NCBI GenBank assembly: GCA_946481735.1
Contig: CAMLOU010000048.1
Coordinates: 1-26,320 of the forward strand
Source: an uncultured Cellvibrio sp.
GTDB lineage: Bacteria; Pseudomonadota; Gammaproteobacteria; Pseudomonadales; Cellvibrionaceae
DNA: 26,320 nt
Direction: 5' to 3'
Of this stretch, positions 7,004-15,999 are shown one piece after another. A program made the translations under genes and the position numbers. Within the stretch, counting starts at the first letter, position 1. Every line of letters starts with the position of its first letter. The notes under the pieces are model-generated. The model saw only the letters and a program-made list of their open reading frames with translations, was not told the DNA's origin and searched no databases.

Positions 7004-8485
7004 TTATTGCGTCTTGGCACCGGCCAGGCGACGCGCGGCCAGGTCGGCTTCAATCTTGAGTTCAAGGGGTTTGTTGATGGCGTAGAAGAACATGCAACCC
7101 GCCGCCAGGAAGAACGGCAAGGAGGCATAGATACTGACGGCCATTTGAATGCCGCCGATGGTTTCCGGGGCCTGCTCTGCCAGGGACGCGTTATAGCCGT
7201 ACATGGCCAGGATGCCGGACACCAGCGAGCTGCCGATAGTCAGGCCGCCCTTGAGGCCAAGGATCATCGCGGAAAACACAATCGCGGTCGCGCGACGGTT
7301 GTTCTTCCATTCCGAATAGTCCGCCACGTCCGCAATCATCGCCCACAACAGAGGAATGGTGATGCCGTAGAAGAAACCATGCAGCACTTGGGAGATAAAG
7401 ATGATCCCGATGCTGTCCGGCGGGAAGAAATAGAAGATCGCGATAAAAATCGTCGAAATAAACAAGGCCACGCCAAACACATTGCGCTTGCCGAATTTAT
7501 CCGCCAGACGTTTGGAGAAGCCGATGCCGATAATCATCATGATGATGCCGCACGCGTTAAACAGGCTGAACGCCGAGGTGGGCGCATCTTCCGGCCAGGC
7601 AAATTCGGTCAGGCCCAGGCTGGTTAGCAGGCTGTTGAGCCCGGCAATAAAACCGTTAAAACCAATGTTTTGCAGGAAGCTCGCCAGATGGGGCTCGCTG
7701 AGGTAATTCTGGAAGTAGTAGATATACATACCGCCTTTCAGCGGCAGGGTGATAAAGACCAGCACGGTCACAATCAACATCACCAGCCAGGGCAGGTTCC
7801 TGACCAGGTCAGACAAGTCCTGGCCCACCGTATTGCGCGACTCCACCACGGGTAAGACCCGCTCGCGCGTGGTCAGGAAGGTGATGAGGAAAAAGATGGT
7901 CCCGGTGATCGAGAAGAACAGCATGGCTTTCTCGAAGCCCAGCGCCTTGTCGCCACCGCCGAGGATCAATACCAACGGCAACAGCAGCACCTGGATAATA
8001 AACTGCGCCACCATCACCGCCACAAAGCGGTAGGACGACAGGCTGTTGCGATCCGCCATGCTGCCGGTCAGCACACCACTCAGGGCAGAGTAAGGCAGGT
8101 TGTTGGCGGCATAGATCAGCAGCAAGAGAATGTAAGTAGCATAGGCGTAGGCCACCTTGCCGCCCTCACTGAAGTTGGGCGTGCTAAAGGCCAGCAAGGC
8201 CAGGCCACCAAAGGGAATCGCAGTCCACAGCACCCAGGGGCGGAATTTCCCCCAGCGGGTCGAAGTGCGGTCAGCAATAATCCCCATCACCGGCGTGAAT
8301 AAAGCACCGACAATACCGCCGATAGCGGTAATCCCGGCCGCCTGTGCCGGCGGAATGCCGTACACATCGGTGTAGAAGAAGGCGATAAAGGTAACAAGGG
8401 TTTGGAAGATCAGGTTGGCCGCCAGGTCACCCAGGCTATAACCAATCTTCTCTGTCACGGACAGTCTTTGCGAGTTGGTAGTCAT
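7004..8485 (-). CDS. GPH-family sugar:cation symporter
   Basis: A 493-aa, roughly 12-segment inner-membrane transporter of the glycoside-pentoside-hexuronide (MelB/XylP-like) family in the major facilitator superfamily. The N-terminus TEKIGYSLGDLAANLIFQTLVTFIAF is typical, as are GIIADRTSTRWGKFRPW in the first cytoplasmic loop and ADVADYSEWKNNRRATAIVFSA in the C-terminal half. It probably imports pentosides or arabino-oligosaccharides with Na+ or H+. It is the first gene of a two-gene unit with the cytoplasmic GH43. The ATG at 8485 has only a weak ribosome site (AAGAAA). The 168 nt upstream hold a GGTATC-GGG-GATACC palindrome but no copy of the araB/GH43 operator, so control may differ. Confidence 0.88.
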   Translation of the reverse strand: MTTNSQRLSVTEKIGYSLGDLAANLIFQTLVTFIAFFYTDVYGIPPAQAAGITAIGGIVGALFTPVMGIIADRTSTRWGKFRPWVLWTAIPFGGLALLAFSTPNFSEGGKVAYAYATYILLLLIYAANNLPYSALSGVLTGSMADRNSLSSYRFVAVMVAQFIIQVLLLPLVLILGGGDKALGFEKAMLFFSITGTIFFLITFLTTRERVLPVVESRNTVGQDLSDLVRNLPWLVMLIVTVLVFITLPLKGGMYIYYFQNYLSEPHLASFLQNIGFNGFIAGLNSLLTSLGLTEFAWPEDAPTSAFSLFNACGIIMMIIGIGFSKRLADKFGKRNVFGVALFISTIFIAIFYFFPPDSIGIIFISQVLHGFFYGITIPLLWAMIADVADYSEWKNNRRATAIVFSAMILGLKGGLTIGSSLVSGILAMYGYNASLAEQAPETIGGIQMAVSIYASLPFFLAAGCMFFYAINKPLELKIEADLAARRLAGAKTQ

Positions 8486-8531
8486 AGATCAGTTTTCTTA
8501 TGTATTGTGGAGCTACTGTATAGAGCTGAAG

Positions 8532-8546
8532 GGTATCGGGGATACC
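8532..8546. promoter_or_regulatory. Inverted repeat upstream of the GPH transporter
   Basis: GGTATC-GGG-GATACC is a perfect 6-bp inverted repeat with a 3-nt centre, 47 bp before the transporter start. It could be an operator or a small hairpin in the leader. I could not place a convincing promoter around it. The remainder of 8486-8653 shows nothing recognisable. Confidence 0.35.
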
Positions 8547-8653
8547 GGTCAAGGGGGCTGGCACCAACCCACTTATAGTCTAGATGACAAACATACCCTT
8601 AAATATACGAGAATGCCAGTGGTGAAGCTATCCAGGCGGGCTGTTTACGCGTC

Positions 8654-11600
8654 TCAACGCTCAATCTTATAGACCATATCGATGCTCTGTGCCTCACCGG
8701 ATGTGGCTTCAAGACGCAAACGGTCGGTCATCTGGTACTCCATCTCCACGCTGAATGCCTGATCAAACAGGCCGACCACGTAGCGCACAAACAGGCGGGG
8801 ACTGAGGTATTTACCGACGGAGAGGGAGCTTTGCTCCAGCCCATCGTCGGATCGGATGGTGAGTTCATCGACATGCAAGGTGCGCGCAATTTCCTCCTGA
8901 ATACCCGGCCCACTGCTCATGCCCAGCCCGCTGACAGCGCTGAGTAACATGTAGGCATCAGCGGCGGAAGCCTCCGACAGCGGCTTGCCGGTGAGCAGGA
9001 TGGCCATGGCCTGGCTGTCATTTAAATCACCTGCTCTGTCCCTAATCACGCTGTTAGGTTGTTGCAGAGTGCCGTCGATCTGTAGTTCAACCGTGTATTC
9101 GGGCGTCTCGCGCACCGCCAGGATATCCAGGCCGGGGTTGTCGTAAGGCCCCTGAAACAGCAGCCGCCCGCGCTCAATCTCCAGTTCCTGGCCGTAGGCC
9201 TTGTAGATTCCGTCCACCACGCTGACATAGCCGGTGGTCAGCAGCGCCCGCGGTGGTGATTGCAGGATGTTGATTTTCCCCACCAGCTTGCTGTCCAGGC
9301 CGAAGCCGTTGAAACGCACATCGTCACCGATCTCCAGGTCCAGATTGATGAACACCGGGATACCCGCCACCACCGTTTCATCACCGTTCTCGTCGTCGAT
9401 AATCACAACATCCTTGGACACCCGGGTGGCGCTGGCCGGCAGTGCCTTTATCTCGGCCCGGGCGTAGGGAATGCGGGTGGCACCCTGGATACGGATGGCC
9501 TCGCCGCTGGCGGACAGATCGATCCTGGGGCTGATGTTGGCCTTTAACTGTTGCTGTTGCAGCACCTGGAAATTCTCACCGGTGACATTGCCCTGCAACT
9601 GCCAGTTTTCACTGCCCAGGTTATTCAGGTCGCCCGTGACCCGGAGCTGACCGGGGCCGGAGGTTGCCGAGGCTCGCAGATCAATATTGCCGCCACGCTG
9701 GCTTTGCAGGCGCGCCGTCACTGCCGTCAATTCCACCCCCAGGCGCGGCACCTTGGCAGCGCCATCCACCAGGTTCAACTGGCCGATCACATCCGGTTGC
9801 TGCAGCTTGCCGCTAACCTGCACGTCTGCCGCCAGGCGGCCCTGCACATCATCCGCCAAGGGAATCAGCGCCTCCAGAGGCGCCAGATCGGTAAAGTTTG
9901 CGGTGATCTCACCGGCAATATTGTCCTGCAAAAAATCAATTTGGGTTGTTGCCCGCACATCACCGTAATTGGCCCAATCCATCACAAACAGCCCGTCCAA
10001 CTTTTCGTCTTTCAGGTCAGCCGTCAGTTGCGCACTGTTCCAGGCATATACGTTGGGTTCTTCGTCGGCGAACTGGTAGCGCAGCTCACCGTCGCGGGTC
10101 TGCAGGGTGAGTGCTGCGGTCATGCCCGTAAAAGCGGAGGTTTTATTGGGCTGAGTGGTATCCAGGCGAAAACTCAGCTCGCCGTCCACCACACCGCCGA
10201 GGGTGACATCGGGTTTTAGCCAGGGCCGCGCCTGGCGCAAGGGTGCGGCAAACAGGCTGGCCTGCAATTGCACCCCGCTCTGCGCCTGCCATTCACCCTG
10301 AAGGCACAGTTGTGGCGTCTCAACGGCGGGATCGTCAATCATCCGGGCATCGTCAGCCACTGAATTATCGCCAGCGACCGGCTCACCCCCGGCATCTCCG
10401 CCCCGGTTGGCATTGCCCCAGCGCACACGGGTGGTCAAGCACTGTTTGCCGATCATGGCCTGCTGTGCATCCACCTGCATCCACTCGCTGCCGGTTAACC
10501 ACCAGCGTGGGAGCTGTTCGGTATCAATCTCCAGTGAATCAAATTTGCCACGCCACTGGCCATCGCTGTATTGGCTTTGCAACGCAAAGGTCAAGCGCCC
10601 GAGGGCTTCACTATCCAGGTCGGCTTGCAGCTGATGGCGCGCGAGGTTGCCGGAGCCTTTGAGCTGCAATTGCTCGATCTCCTGCTGATTGATGCGCAGG
10701 TCCTGCGCCGTCAATGCCAGGGCATAGTCGCCCGCACCGGTACGTTCCAGTTGCAGATCCACGTCGTCGAGGGCATACCCCTGCCATTGCAGGTCCTTGC
10801 CCTGGGCTGTGGCTTCCACCCGCGGCTCGGTCAGGCTGCCCTGCAACCGTCCGGTGGTGGAGAGGGTGCCGGTAATACGCGGATCGATCTGGGTGAGCAG
10901 AGGCGCGTTGAGTTGCCATTGCAGATCAATCTGATCGCTGTAGCTACCGGACACCTGAATCTGGTTGGCCCCCAGGGTGAGACGCAACTGATCGCTGAAC
11001 CAGCGTTGACCGTCGTAGCCGACATCCCCGCGACCGGTGGCTTCAAGGCCGCGCAGCTGGCCATTGAGCGCCAGTTCGCTTACACGCACCGCAAGCGTTT
11101 TTTCTGCCTGATCAGCTGCCGCTGCGTAACCGCCGGTTGTCTTCAATGCCAGGCGCAGGTTGCCCGGCCATTCCGGCAGATAATGAGCCGGGTTCAGCTG
11201 TTCTGCCTCCAGCGCCAGATCCCAGCTTACTCCGGGCAGCCAGGTCACTGCGCCGCTCGTGGTTAAGGTCGCAGCCTGGGGCGCCAGGGCGTTACCATCA
11301 AGGTTGATTTGCTGCAGGGTCAAGTCGGCGATAGCCACCTGCTTCAAGTCGCCGCGCACATCGGCTTGCACGGCAAAATCACCCCAGGCTTCCTGGGTAA
11401 CCTCGCCCTTGAGCAGCGCGTGATAATTGTCGTACCAACCGGATACATCCAGGGTGGCACTGCTGGTCGGTGGCGCAAGATTGGCGGGAAACCAGCGCGC
11501 CAATAACGTCTGGTCCTGCCATTCATTTTGCAATGTCACCTCAGGTGACTGACGCGGCTCATCGTCCTCAGTCACCAGGTTGGGATGAAATGTCCCCTCG

Positions 11601-12361
11601 GAAGCAACCACAAAGGGTGTAGCGAGTTGGTGTTCAATCGCCAGTTCCTGAATGTCGCCGCGCACATCACCGGCGCCGCTGAAGCGTATGGGATCTTCAT
11701 CAACGGCTGCGCGTGCCGGAAGGTCGTAATACCATGTGGCGTTCACATTGGCCGCGTAAGGAAAACGTAAGCCGATGCGCCCGGATACCTCTGCGCCGTA
11801 GCGCGGCGTTACCACAGCAAACTCATCCATGCGGAAATTAAATGTCCCGAGGCTGAGCGACCCGCTGATGCTTTGCAGGTAAATCAGTGGCTGTTGGCCG
11901 CGCTGGATATAAATATCGCGCAACTGTACATCGCCCAGTTCGATCCGCACCGGCAGCGCAAAACTGGGCCATGCAAACGGCTCGGCCCGGGGCGCGTCGG
12001 TGGGTGGTGGCAAGATGATATTGATGTCCTTCGCCTCCAGCGACTGCACCGACACGGCACTGTATAGCAAGGCGAAAGGTTGCCAGCGAAAGGACACATC
12101 TTTGGCGCGGTAACGTTGGTGCAGCTGGCCTTCACGGCGCTGTTTGAAATCAAAAAATGTCACATCCAGGCCGGTGAGCAAATTGCCCTTGAGCTCACCC
12201 ACCTCCAAGGTGCCGACCTGCTCCGGCAACCACTGCACCAGCTTGCGCACGACCCAGCGGCTGCCGTCCTCCGTTGCAATGAGCGCACTGATGGATGCCA
12301 GGCTGGCCAATACCAACAGCAAAACACCGAGGGTGATGCGCTTCAGCCACCGGATAATCAT
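8654..12361 (-). CDS. tamB: Translocation and assembly module subunit TamB
   Basis: A very large (1235 aa; E. coli TamB about 1259) periplasm-spanning AsmA/DUF490 protein anchored in the inner membrane. A single N-terminal membrane segment lies near residues 6-30 (GVLLLVLASLASISALIA), followed by long beta-rich sequence expected to form the hydrophobic groove implicated in phospholipid transfer and outer-membrane protein assembly. The C-terminal DUF490 domain is recognisable (AILLTGKPLSEASAADAYMLL; SLSVGKYLSPRLFVRYVVGL), and the protein ends VYKIER. The frame extends upstream to 12394, but ATG 12361 (MIIRWLKRITLG) is preferred because it overlaps the tamA stop as ATGA and puts positive charges directly before the membrane segment. 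It partners TamA upstream. Confidence 0.95.
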   Translation of the reverse strand: MIIRWLKRITLGVLLLVLASLASISALIATEDGSRWVVRKLVQWLPEQVGTLEVGELKGNLLTGLDVTFFDFKQRREGQLHQRYRAKDVSFRWQPFALLYSAVSVQSLEAKDINIILPPPTDAPRAEPFAWPSFALPVRIELGDVQLRDIYIQRGQQPLIYLQSISGSLSLGTFNFRMDEFAVVTPRYGAEVSGRIGLRFPYAANVNATWYYDLPARAAVDEDPIRFSGAGDVRGDIQELAIEHQLATPFVVASEGTFHPNLVTEDDEPRQSPEVTLQNEWQDQTLLARWFPANLAPPTSSATLDVSGWYDNYHALLKGEVTQEAWGDFAVQADVRGDLKQVAIADLTLQQINLDGNALAPQAATLTTSGAVTWLPGVSWDLALEAEQLNPAHYLPEWPGNLRLALKTTGGYAAAADQAEKTLAVRVSELALNGQLRGLEATGRGDVGYDGQRWFSDQLRLTLGANQIQVSGSYSDQIDLQWQLNAPLLTQIDPRITGTLSTTGRLQGSLTEPRVEATAQGKDLQWQGYALDDVDLQLERTGAGDYALALTAQDLRINQQEIEQLQLKGSGNLARHQLQADLDSEALGRLTFALQSQYSDGQWRGKFDSLEIDTEQLPRWWLTGSEWMQVDAQQAMIGKQCLTTRVRWGNANRGGDAGGEPVAGDNSVADDARMIDDPAVETPQLCLQGEWQAQSGVQLQASLFAAPLRQARPWLKPDVTLGGVVDGELSFRLDTTQPNKTSAFTGMTAALTLQTRDGELRYQFADEEPNVYAWNSAQLTADLKDEKLDGLFVMDWANYGDVRATTQIDFLQDNIAGEITANFTDLAPLEALIPLADDVQGRLAADVQVSGKLQQPDVIGQLNLVDGAAKVPRLGVELTAVTARLQSQRGGNIDLRASATSGPGQLRVTGDLNNLGSENWQLQGNVTGENFQVLQQQQLKANISPRIDLSASGEAIRIQGATRIPYARAEIKALPASATRVSKDVVIIDDENGDETVVAGIPVFINLDLEIGDDVRFNGFGLDSKLVGKINILQSPPRALLTTGYVSVVDGIYKAYGQELEIERGRLLFQGPYDNPGLDILAVRETPEYTVELQIDGTLQQPNSVIRDRAGDLNDSQAMAILLTGKPLSEASAADAYMLLSAVSGLGMSSGPGIQEEIARTLHVDELTIRSDDGLEQSSLSVGKYLSPRLFVRYVVGLFDQAFSVEMEYQMTDRLRLEATSGEAQSIDMVYKIER

Positions 12362-14124
12362 AGATCCGGCCCCATGCTCAAATGCAGCGCCCAACCGCGA
12401 CCTTCATCCAGGGCTTTGGCCACATCAATACGCACCGGACCGATGGGCGAAATCCACCGCACACCCAACCCGACGCTGCGCGCAAAGTCAAAATCAAAAT
12501 CATCACCGGCATTACCCTGATCGTAAAACGCGGCAATGGCCCATTTGGGACGCACCAGGTAATCGTATTCGACGCTGGTGACCAGCAGGTTGTTACCGCC
12601 GACAACTTCGCTGACAATTTCACCGTCCACTTCAACGTCTTCTTTTGGCCCCAACGATTCATAGTCATAACCCCGCACACTGGCGTCACCACCGGCAAAG
12701 AAACGTACCGATGCCGGCAGCTCTTTAAGTTCGTCGACTTCGGTCATACCCGCTTCCGCGCGCAACAGCAGCCGCCCCTTACCCAGGGGATGGATGTATT
12801 TGGCGCGGCCGTAAAGTTGTACAAAACTGGTACTGGAGCCGAGGGTTTCCGGTGAGCCCGACAGGCGCGCCAATAAATTCCAGCCGCGTCGCGGGTAGCT
12901 GGGATTGCCATCGTTTTCCGTACGAAAAACCGTGATGGAAGGAATCAATAAATGAGTACGCTGTTCGTCTTCACTACCCACGGCGGAATCTTCACGCTCG
13001 TAGTTCAATGCATAGGTATACAACCAGTCATTGTCTTCAAAGCGCGTGTAGCTGCTACCGACCTTGTACAAGTCACTGCGGCTGGACTCGGTGTTGGTGC
13101 GTTCGTAACCGGTATATACCTTGAGGTATTCATAGGCCGGCCGGGTCATGGGAATGTTGTAGGCCGTTTCAAAGGTTGAGGTCACTTCCGACAAGCTGAG
13201 GTCAGCGGTGAGCGAGTGGCCGCGACGGCTGATATAGCGATCCTCAAAGCCGAACAACAAGCGCGGCCCGGTGTCCGTCGCCACACCGGCACCCACGGAA
13301 TAGCTGTAGCGTTTGCGCGCTTCCAGGGAAATATTGATCGGGACCGATTCGCCTTCAAGATTCTGCAAATCCGGCGCGATAGTCGATGTGCTGAAAAAGT
13401 TGCTGTTGTTGTACCGACTTTTTAATTCAAGCAGCTCTTCCGCGCTGTAATAATCACCCTCTTTGAATTCGATATAACGCTGCACAAAACCATCGTTGAG
13501 GATGTCCTGTTCAATGTTGATAGTACCAATGCGATAGCGCGGCCCGGTGTCGTACACCAATTCCACCACGGCGGCATTCTCACCGACATTGACTGCCACC
13601 CGCGCGTGCTGAAACTTACCGTCAAAATAGCCGCGATTGGCCGCGAGGGTGGTGAAACGATTTTTAAGGGTTTCATAACGGCCATGATTCAGCTGATCAC
13701 CTTTGGTGATATCAGGTTTTTCCTGAATACGCTGAAACGCCGGATCATTGACCCCATCACCGCTGATGACAATTCGCACTTCCTGCACCAGCACCGGATC
13801 ACCGGGCGTGAGCGTAACCACCATATTCCAGCAGTCATCGGTGCGGGTTAATTCATGTTCAAAGGTCAGGTGGTAATAGCCGAGGGCTTGGCCGGCAGCG
13901 GTAATTTCGCGCTCGGATTCGCGCAGCAGGGAACGCAAGCGCCAGGGCGGGGTGTTACAGGCTTCGTCATACAGCGGCAGAAAATGGCGGACGTTTTCCC
14001 GCAGTGCTTCGCTGCCACCCTTGATCTCGATAGTCGGTTTGGGCTGAGCGGCCACCGTCAGGCTCCACCCGAGCGCGGCGAGCAGCGTGACAGGCAACAA
14101 TAGGTTAGCGGGGAATCGCAGCAA
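12358..14124 (-). CDS. tamA: Translocation and assembly module subunit TamA
   Basis: A 588-aa outer-membrane protein of the BamA/Omp85 superfamily (E. coli TamA 577). It has an N-terminal signal peptide (about 26 residues, ending VAAQPKP), a POTRA region over roughly residues 30-270, then a 16-strand barrel. The barrel carries the lid-loop motif FFAGGDASVRGYDYESLGP around residue 484 and the C-terminal strand WALHLSMGPDL. The start is an unusual TTG at 14124: a GTAGGA ribosome site lies 8 nt upstream, the ATG overlapping that site runs straight into TAA, and the TTG gives a proper signal peptide. It is translationally coupled to tamB by a 4-nt overlap. A hairpin and T8 tract lie about 50-100 nt upstream. 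Confidence 0.95.
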   Translation of the reverse strand: MLRFPANLLLPVTLLAALGWSLTVAAQPKPTIEIKGGSEALRENVRHFLPLYDEACNTPPWRLRSLLRESEREITAAGQALGYYHLTFEHELTRTDDCWNMVVTLTPGDPVLVQEVRIVISGDGVNDPAFQRIQEKPDITKGDQLNHGRYETLKNRFTTLAANRGYFDGKFQHARVAVNVGENAAVVELVYDTGPRYRIGTINIEQDILNDGFVQRYIEFKEGDYYSAEELLELKSRYNNSNFFSTSTIAPDLQNLEGESVPINISLEARKRYSYSVGAGVATDTGPRLLFGFEDRYISRRGHSLTADLSLSEVTSTFETAYNIPMTRPAYEYLKVYTGYERTNTESSRSDLYKVGSSYTRFEDNDWLYTYALNYEREDSAVGSEDEQRTHLLIPSITVFRTENDGNPSYPRRGWNLLARLSGSPETLGSSTSFVQLYGRAKYIHPLGKGRLLLRAEAGMTEVDELKELPASVRFFAGGDASVRGYDYESLGPKEDVEVDGEIVSEVVGGNNLLVTSVEYDYLVRPKWAIAAFYDQGNAGDDFDFDFARSVGLGVRWISPIGPVRIDVAKALDEGRGWALHLSMGPDL

Positions 14125-14172
14125 GGTTTACATCCTACACAGTCAATTTACAACAAGGTCCTGACAACCATT

Positions 14173-14227
14173 AAAAAAAACCCTGCATACAGCGGTTGAA
14201 CGCCATCACCTCCGGGGATGACAACCG
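14173..14227 (-). other. Hairpin followed by T8 in the tamA upstream region
   Basis: The minus strand reads a hairpin (CGGTTG 14222-14227 with CAACCG 14193-14198, plus inner CATC/GATG), then a tiny CTG-TATG-CAG stem and eight T (14173-14180). It lies about 50 nt upstream of the tamA TTG. It could be an attenuator-like leader element or could block transcription entering from the right. The T-run does not follow the larger stem directly, so confidence is low. Confidence 0.3.
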
Positions 14228-14340
14228 ACCCTGAATATAGCCGTTACTTTACCGTTTTGACGGATATCCTCAAAGCACGCGCGCCGCGAAGGTGTTATTT
14301 TTTGTAAAACCTTTGCTGCGTAAAATCCGCGTTTAACCGT

Positions 14341-14346
14341 TATACT
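14341..14346 (+). promoter_or_regulatory. Possible -10 element of rlmJ
   Basis: TATACT lies 33 nt before the rlmJ start. No good -35 hexamer is seen at 16 to 18 bp spacing (GCGTAA lies at 17 bp), so this is weak support for a promoter at the left end of the plus-strand operon. Confidence 0.35.
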
Positions 14347-14378
14347 CAGCGCCGATTCAACAGCCCGGCAGGAACCCG

Positions 14379-15221
14379 ATGCTCAGTTATCGTCATGCTT
14401 TTCACGCCGGCAATTTTGCCGATGTGCTTAAACACAGCGTGTGGTTACACACATTGTCTTATCTGCAACAAAAAGATAAACCGCTCCGGATTATCGATAC
14501 CCATGCCGGTGCCGGCGGTTACCACTTTGGTGGACACCAGCCCATCAGGAATCGTGAGTATGACAACGGAATCGGTCAATTGTGGCAAAAGGCGGATTTG
14601 CCGCCACTGCTCGCCACTTACGTAAAAGCCGTTCAAGCCTTTAATCCCGAGCAAACGCTCGCCCACTACCCTGGCTCGCCGTTGCTGGCCCAGGCGCTGC
14701 TGCGCCCGCAAGACCGTTTGTTTTTACACGAATTGCACAGTACCGATTGCCGCTTGCTGCGCGAAGCCATCGGTAAAGATCCGCGCGTCAAGATTATCGA
14801 GGAAGACGGCTTCCAGGGGTTGCAAGCGCTGCTGCCGCCGCCGGACCGGCGCGGCCTGGTGTTGATCGACCCGTCCTACGAAATCAAGAGCGATTACCAG
14901 CATCTGGTCAGGCAGGTCATCAGCGCCCATCAACGTTTCGCTACCGGCACCTACCTGATCTGGTACCCGGTGGTGTTGCGCCAGCGCATTGACGAGATGG
15001 AAAGGGCGCTACAAAAAAGTGGCATTCGCAATATTCAACTGTTCGAATTCGGCATTGCGCCGGATCATCCCGACTATGGTATGAGTGCCAGCGGAATGAT
15101 CGTAATCAATCCACCCTGGACCCTGTGGGCGGAGATGGAAGCTGCTTTGCCCTACCTTGCCGATAAGCTTGCAAAGCCGGGCGAGGGTCACTATCGTCAA
15201 GTGCAAGTGGTGCCGGAATAA
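14379..15221 (+). CDS. rlmJ: 23S rRNA (adenine-2030 N6)-methyltransferase
   Basis: Methylates A2030 of 23S rRNA using S-adenosylmethionine. The 280-aa length equals E. coli RlmJ. The N-terminus MLSYRHAFHAGNFADVLKH is the family hallmark. DTHAGAGGYH (residues 40-49) is the SAM-binding motif I, and motif IV reads DPSYE with D164 at the expected catalytic position (a Ser where many N6-adenine methyltransferases have a second Pro). The ATG at 14379 is preceded by GGCAGGAA. It starts a plus-strand group with two small membrane-protein genes spaced 23 and 21 nt apart, divergent from tamA across a 254-nt gap. Confidence 0.95.
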   Translation: MLSYRHAFHAGNFADVLKHSVWLHTLSYLQQKDKPLRIIDTHAGAGGYHFGGHQPIRNREYDNGIGQLWQKADLPPLLATYVKAVQAFNPEQTLAHYPGSPLLAQALLRPQDRLFLHELHSTDCRLLREAIGKDPRVKIIEEDGFQGLQALLPPPDRRGLVLIDPSYEIKSDYQHLVRQVISAHQRFATGTYLIWYPVVLRQRIDEMERALQKSGIRNIQLFEFGIAPDHPDYGMSASGMIVINPPWTLWAEMEAALPYLADKLAKPGEGHYRQVQVVPE

Positions 15222-15244
15222 ATTCCTTTGTCAGCAGGTGATCC

Positions 15245-15610
15245 ATGAAACTTTCCCTGAAAGCCGCGCTTTTCTCCGGACTGGTGTATCCCGGCGCAGG
15301 ATTTTTTTTAATGAAGCGCTATTGGCTGGTTTTACTCTTCGCCCTGCCCGCTACCCTCGCCGTCGGTTACATCATGTACTACGTGATGGATGTTGCGCAG
15401 GTCATCGCCGAGCGCATCGTCAACGGCCAGATTCCCGCTGATATGTTGTCGATTCGCGCAGCCATCAACAAGGCCCTCGCCGCCGACAGTCCCTGGTTGA
15501 CTACCGCCAAGATTGCTTTCGTCATCTCCTGGCTGGGCAGTGTGCCTGTGTCTTATTGGTTGGGCGCACGCGCTGAAAAAAACACCGCGCTCGCGGCCAC
15601 ATCTCATTAA
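15245..15610 (+). CDS. Small membrane protein of unknown function
   Basis: A 121-aa hydrophobic protein I do not recognise as a characterised family. Three likely membrane segments are visible: about residues 7-22 (ALFSGLVYPGAGFFLM), 27-48 (WLVLLFALPATLAVGYIMYYVM) and 88-106 (IAFVISWLGSVPVSYWLGA). Between the last two lies a mainly soluble stretch of about 40 residues. The start region SLKAALFSGLVYPGAGFF resembles small inner-membrane proteins found beside housekeeping genes. A ribosome site (CAGGTGA) precedes the ATG. It sits 23 nt after rlmJ and 21 nt before the DUF486 gene, so the three are probably co-transcribed. No function is proposed. Confidence 0.75.
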   Translation: MKLSLKAALFSGLVYPGAGFFLMKRYWLVLLFALPATLAVGYIMYYVMDVAQVIAERIVNGQIPADMLSIRAAINKALAADSPWLTTAKIAFVISWLGSVPVSYWLGARAEKNTALAATSH

Positions 15611-15631
15611 ATTTTTTCTTGAGGTTTTATC

Positions 15632-15985
15632 GTGCAGGCCACCTTAATCACGATCTGTTTGTTGACGTGCAGTAATGTATTCATGACCTTTGCCTGGTAT
15701 GCGCACCTGAAAGAATTGAATCAAAAACCCTGGATCATCGCGGCATTGGTGAGCTGGGGTATCGCGTTGTTTGAATACCTTTTGCAGGTACCGGCGAACC
15801 GGATTGGTTACACGGTAATGAACGTCGGGCAGCTCAAGATTATGCAGGAAGTGATTACGTTGAGTGTGTTTGTGCCTTTTGCGGTGTATTACATGAAGGA
15901 GCCGTTGAAGCTGGATTATTTGTGGGCGGGGTTGTGTTTGTTGGGGGCGGTGTTTTTTATGTTTCGGGATAAGTTTACTGGGTAA
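15632..15985 (+). CDS. DMT-superfamily protein, DUF486
   Basis: A 117-aa protein with four predicted membrane helices, matching the DUF486 family of small EmrE-like inner-membrane proteins. Typical features are WYAHLKELNQKPW after the first helix, a central FEYLLQVPANRIGY and the closing helix LWAGLCLLGAVFFMFRDKF. The role of the family is unknown; the fold suggests a dimeric small-molecule transporter. The start is GTG at 15632, supported by GAGG 7 nt upstream and by the family N-terminus (QATLITICLLTCSNVFMTFAW). Last gene of the rlmJ group; a family B repeat begins 15 nt after its stop. Confidence 0.88.
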   Translation: MQATLITICLLTCSNVFMTFAWYAHLKELNQKPWIIAALVSWGIALFEYLLQVPANRIGYTVMNVGQLKIMQEVITLSVFVPFAVYYMKEPLKLDYLWAGLCLLGAVFFMFRDKFTG

Positions 15986-15999
15986 TTTTGAGCGCGCCG

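Noticed and set aside
8495..8522. TATTGT...ACTGTATA half-sites upstream of the GPH transporter as a third copy of the araB/GH43 operator
   Set aside because: Spacing and most positions do not match the 17-mer.
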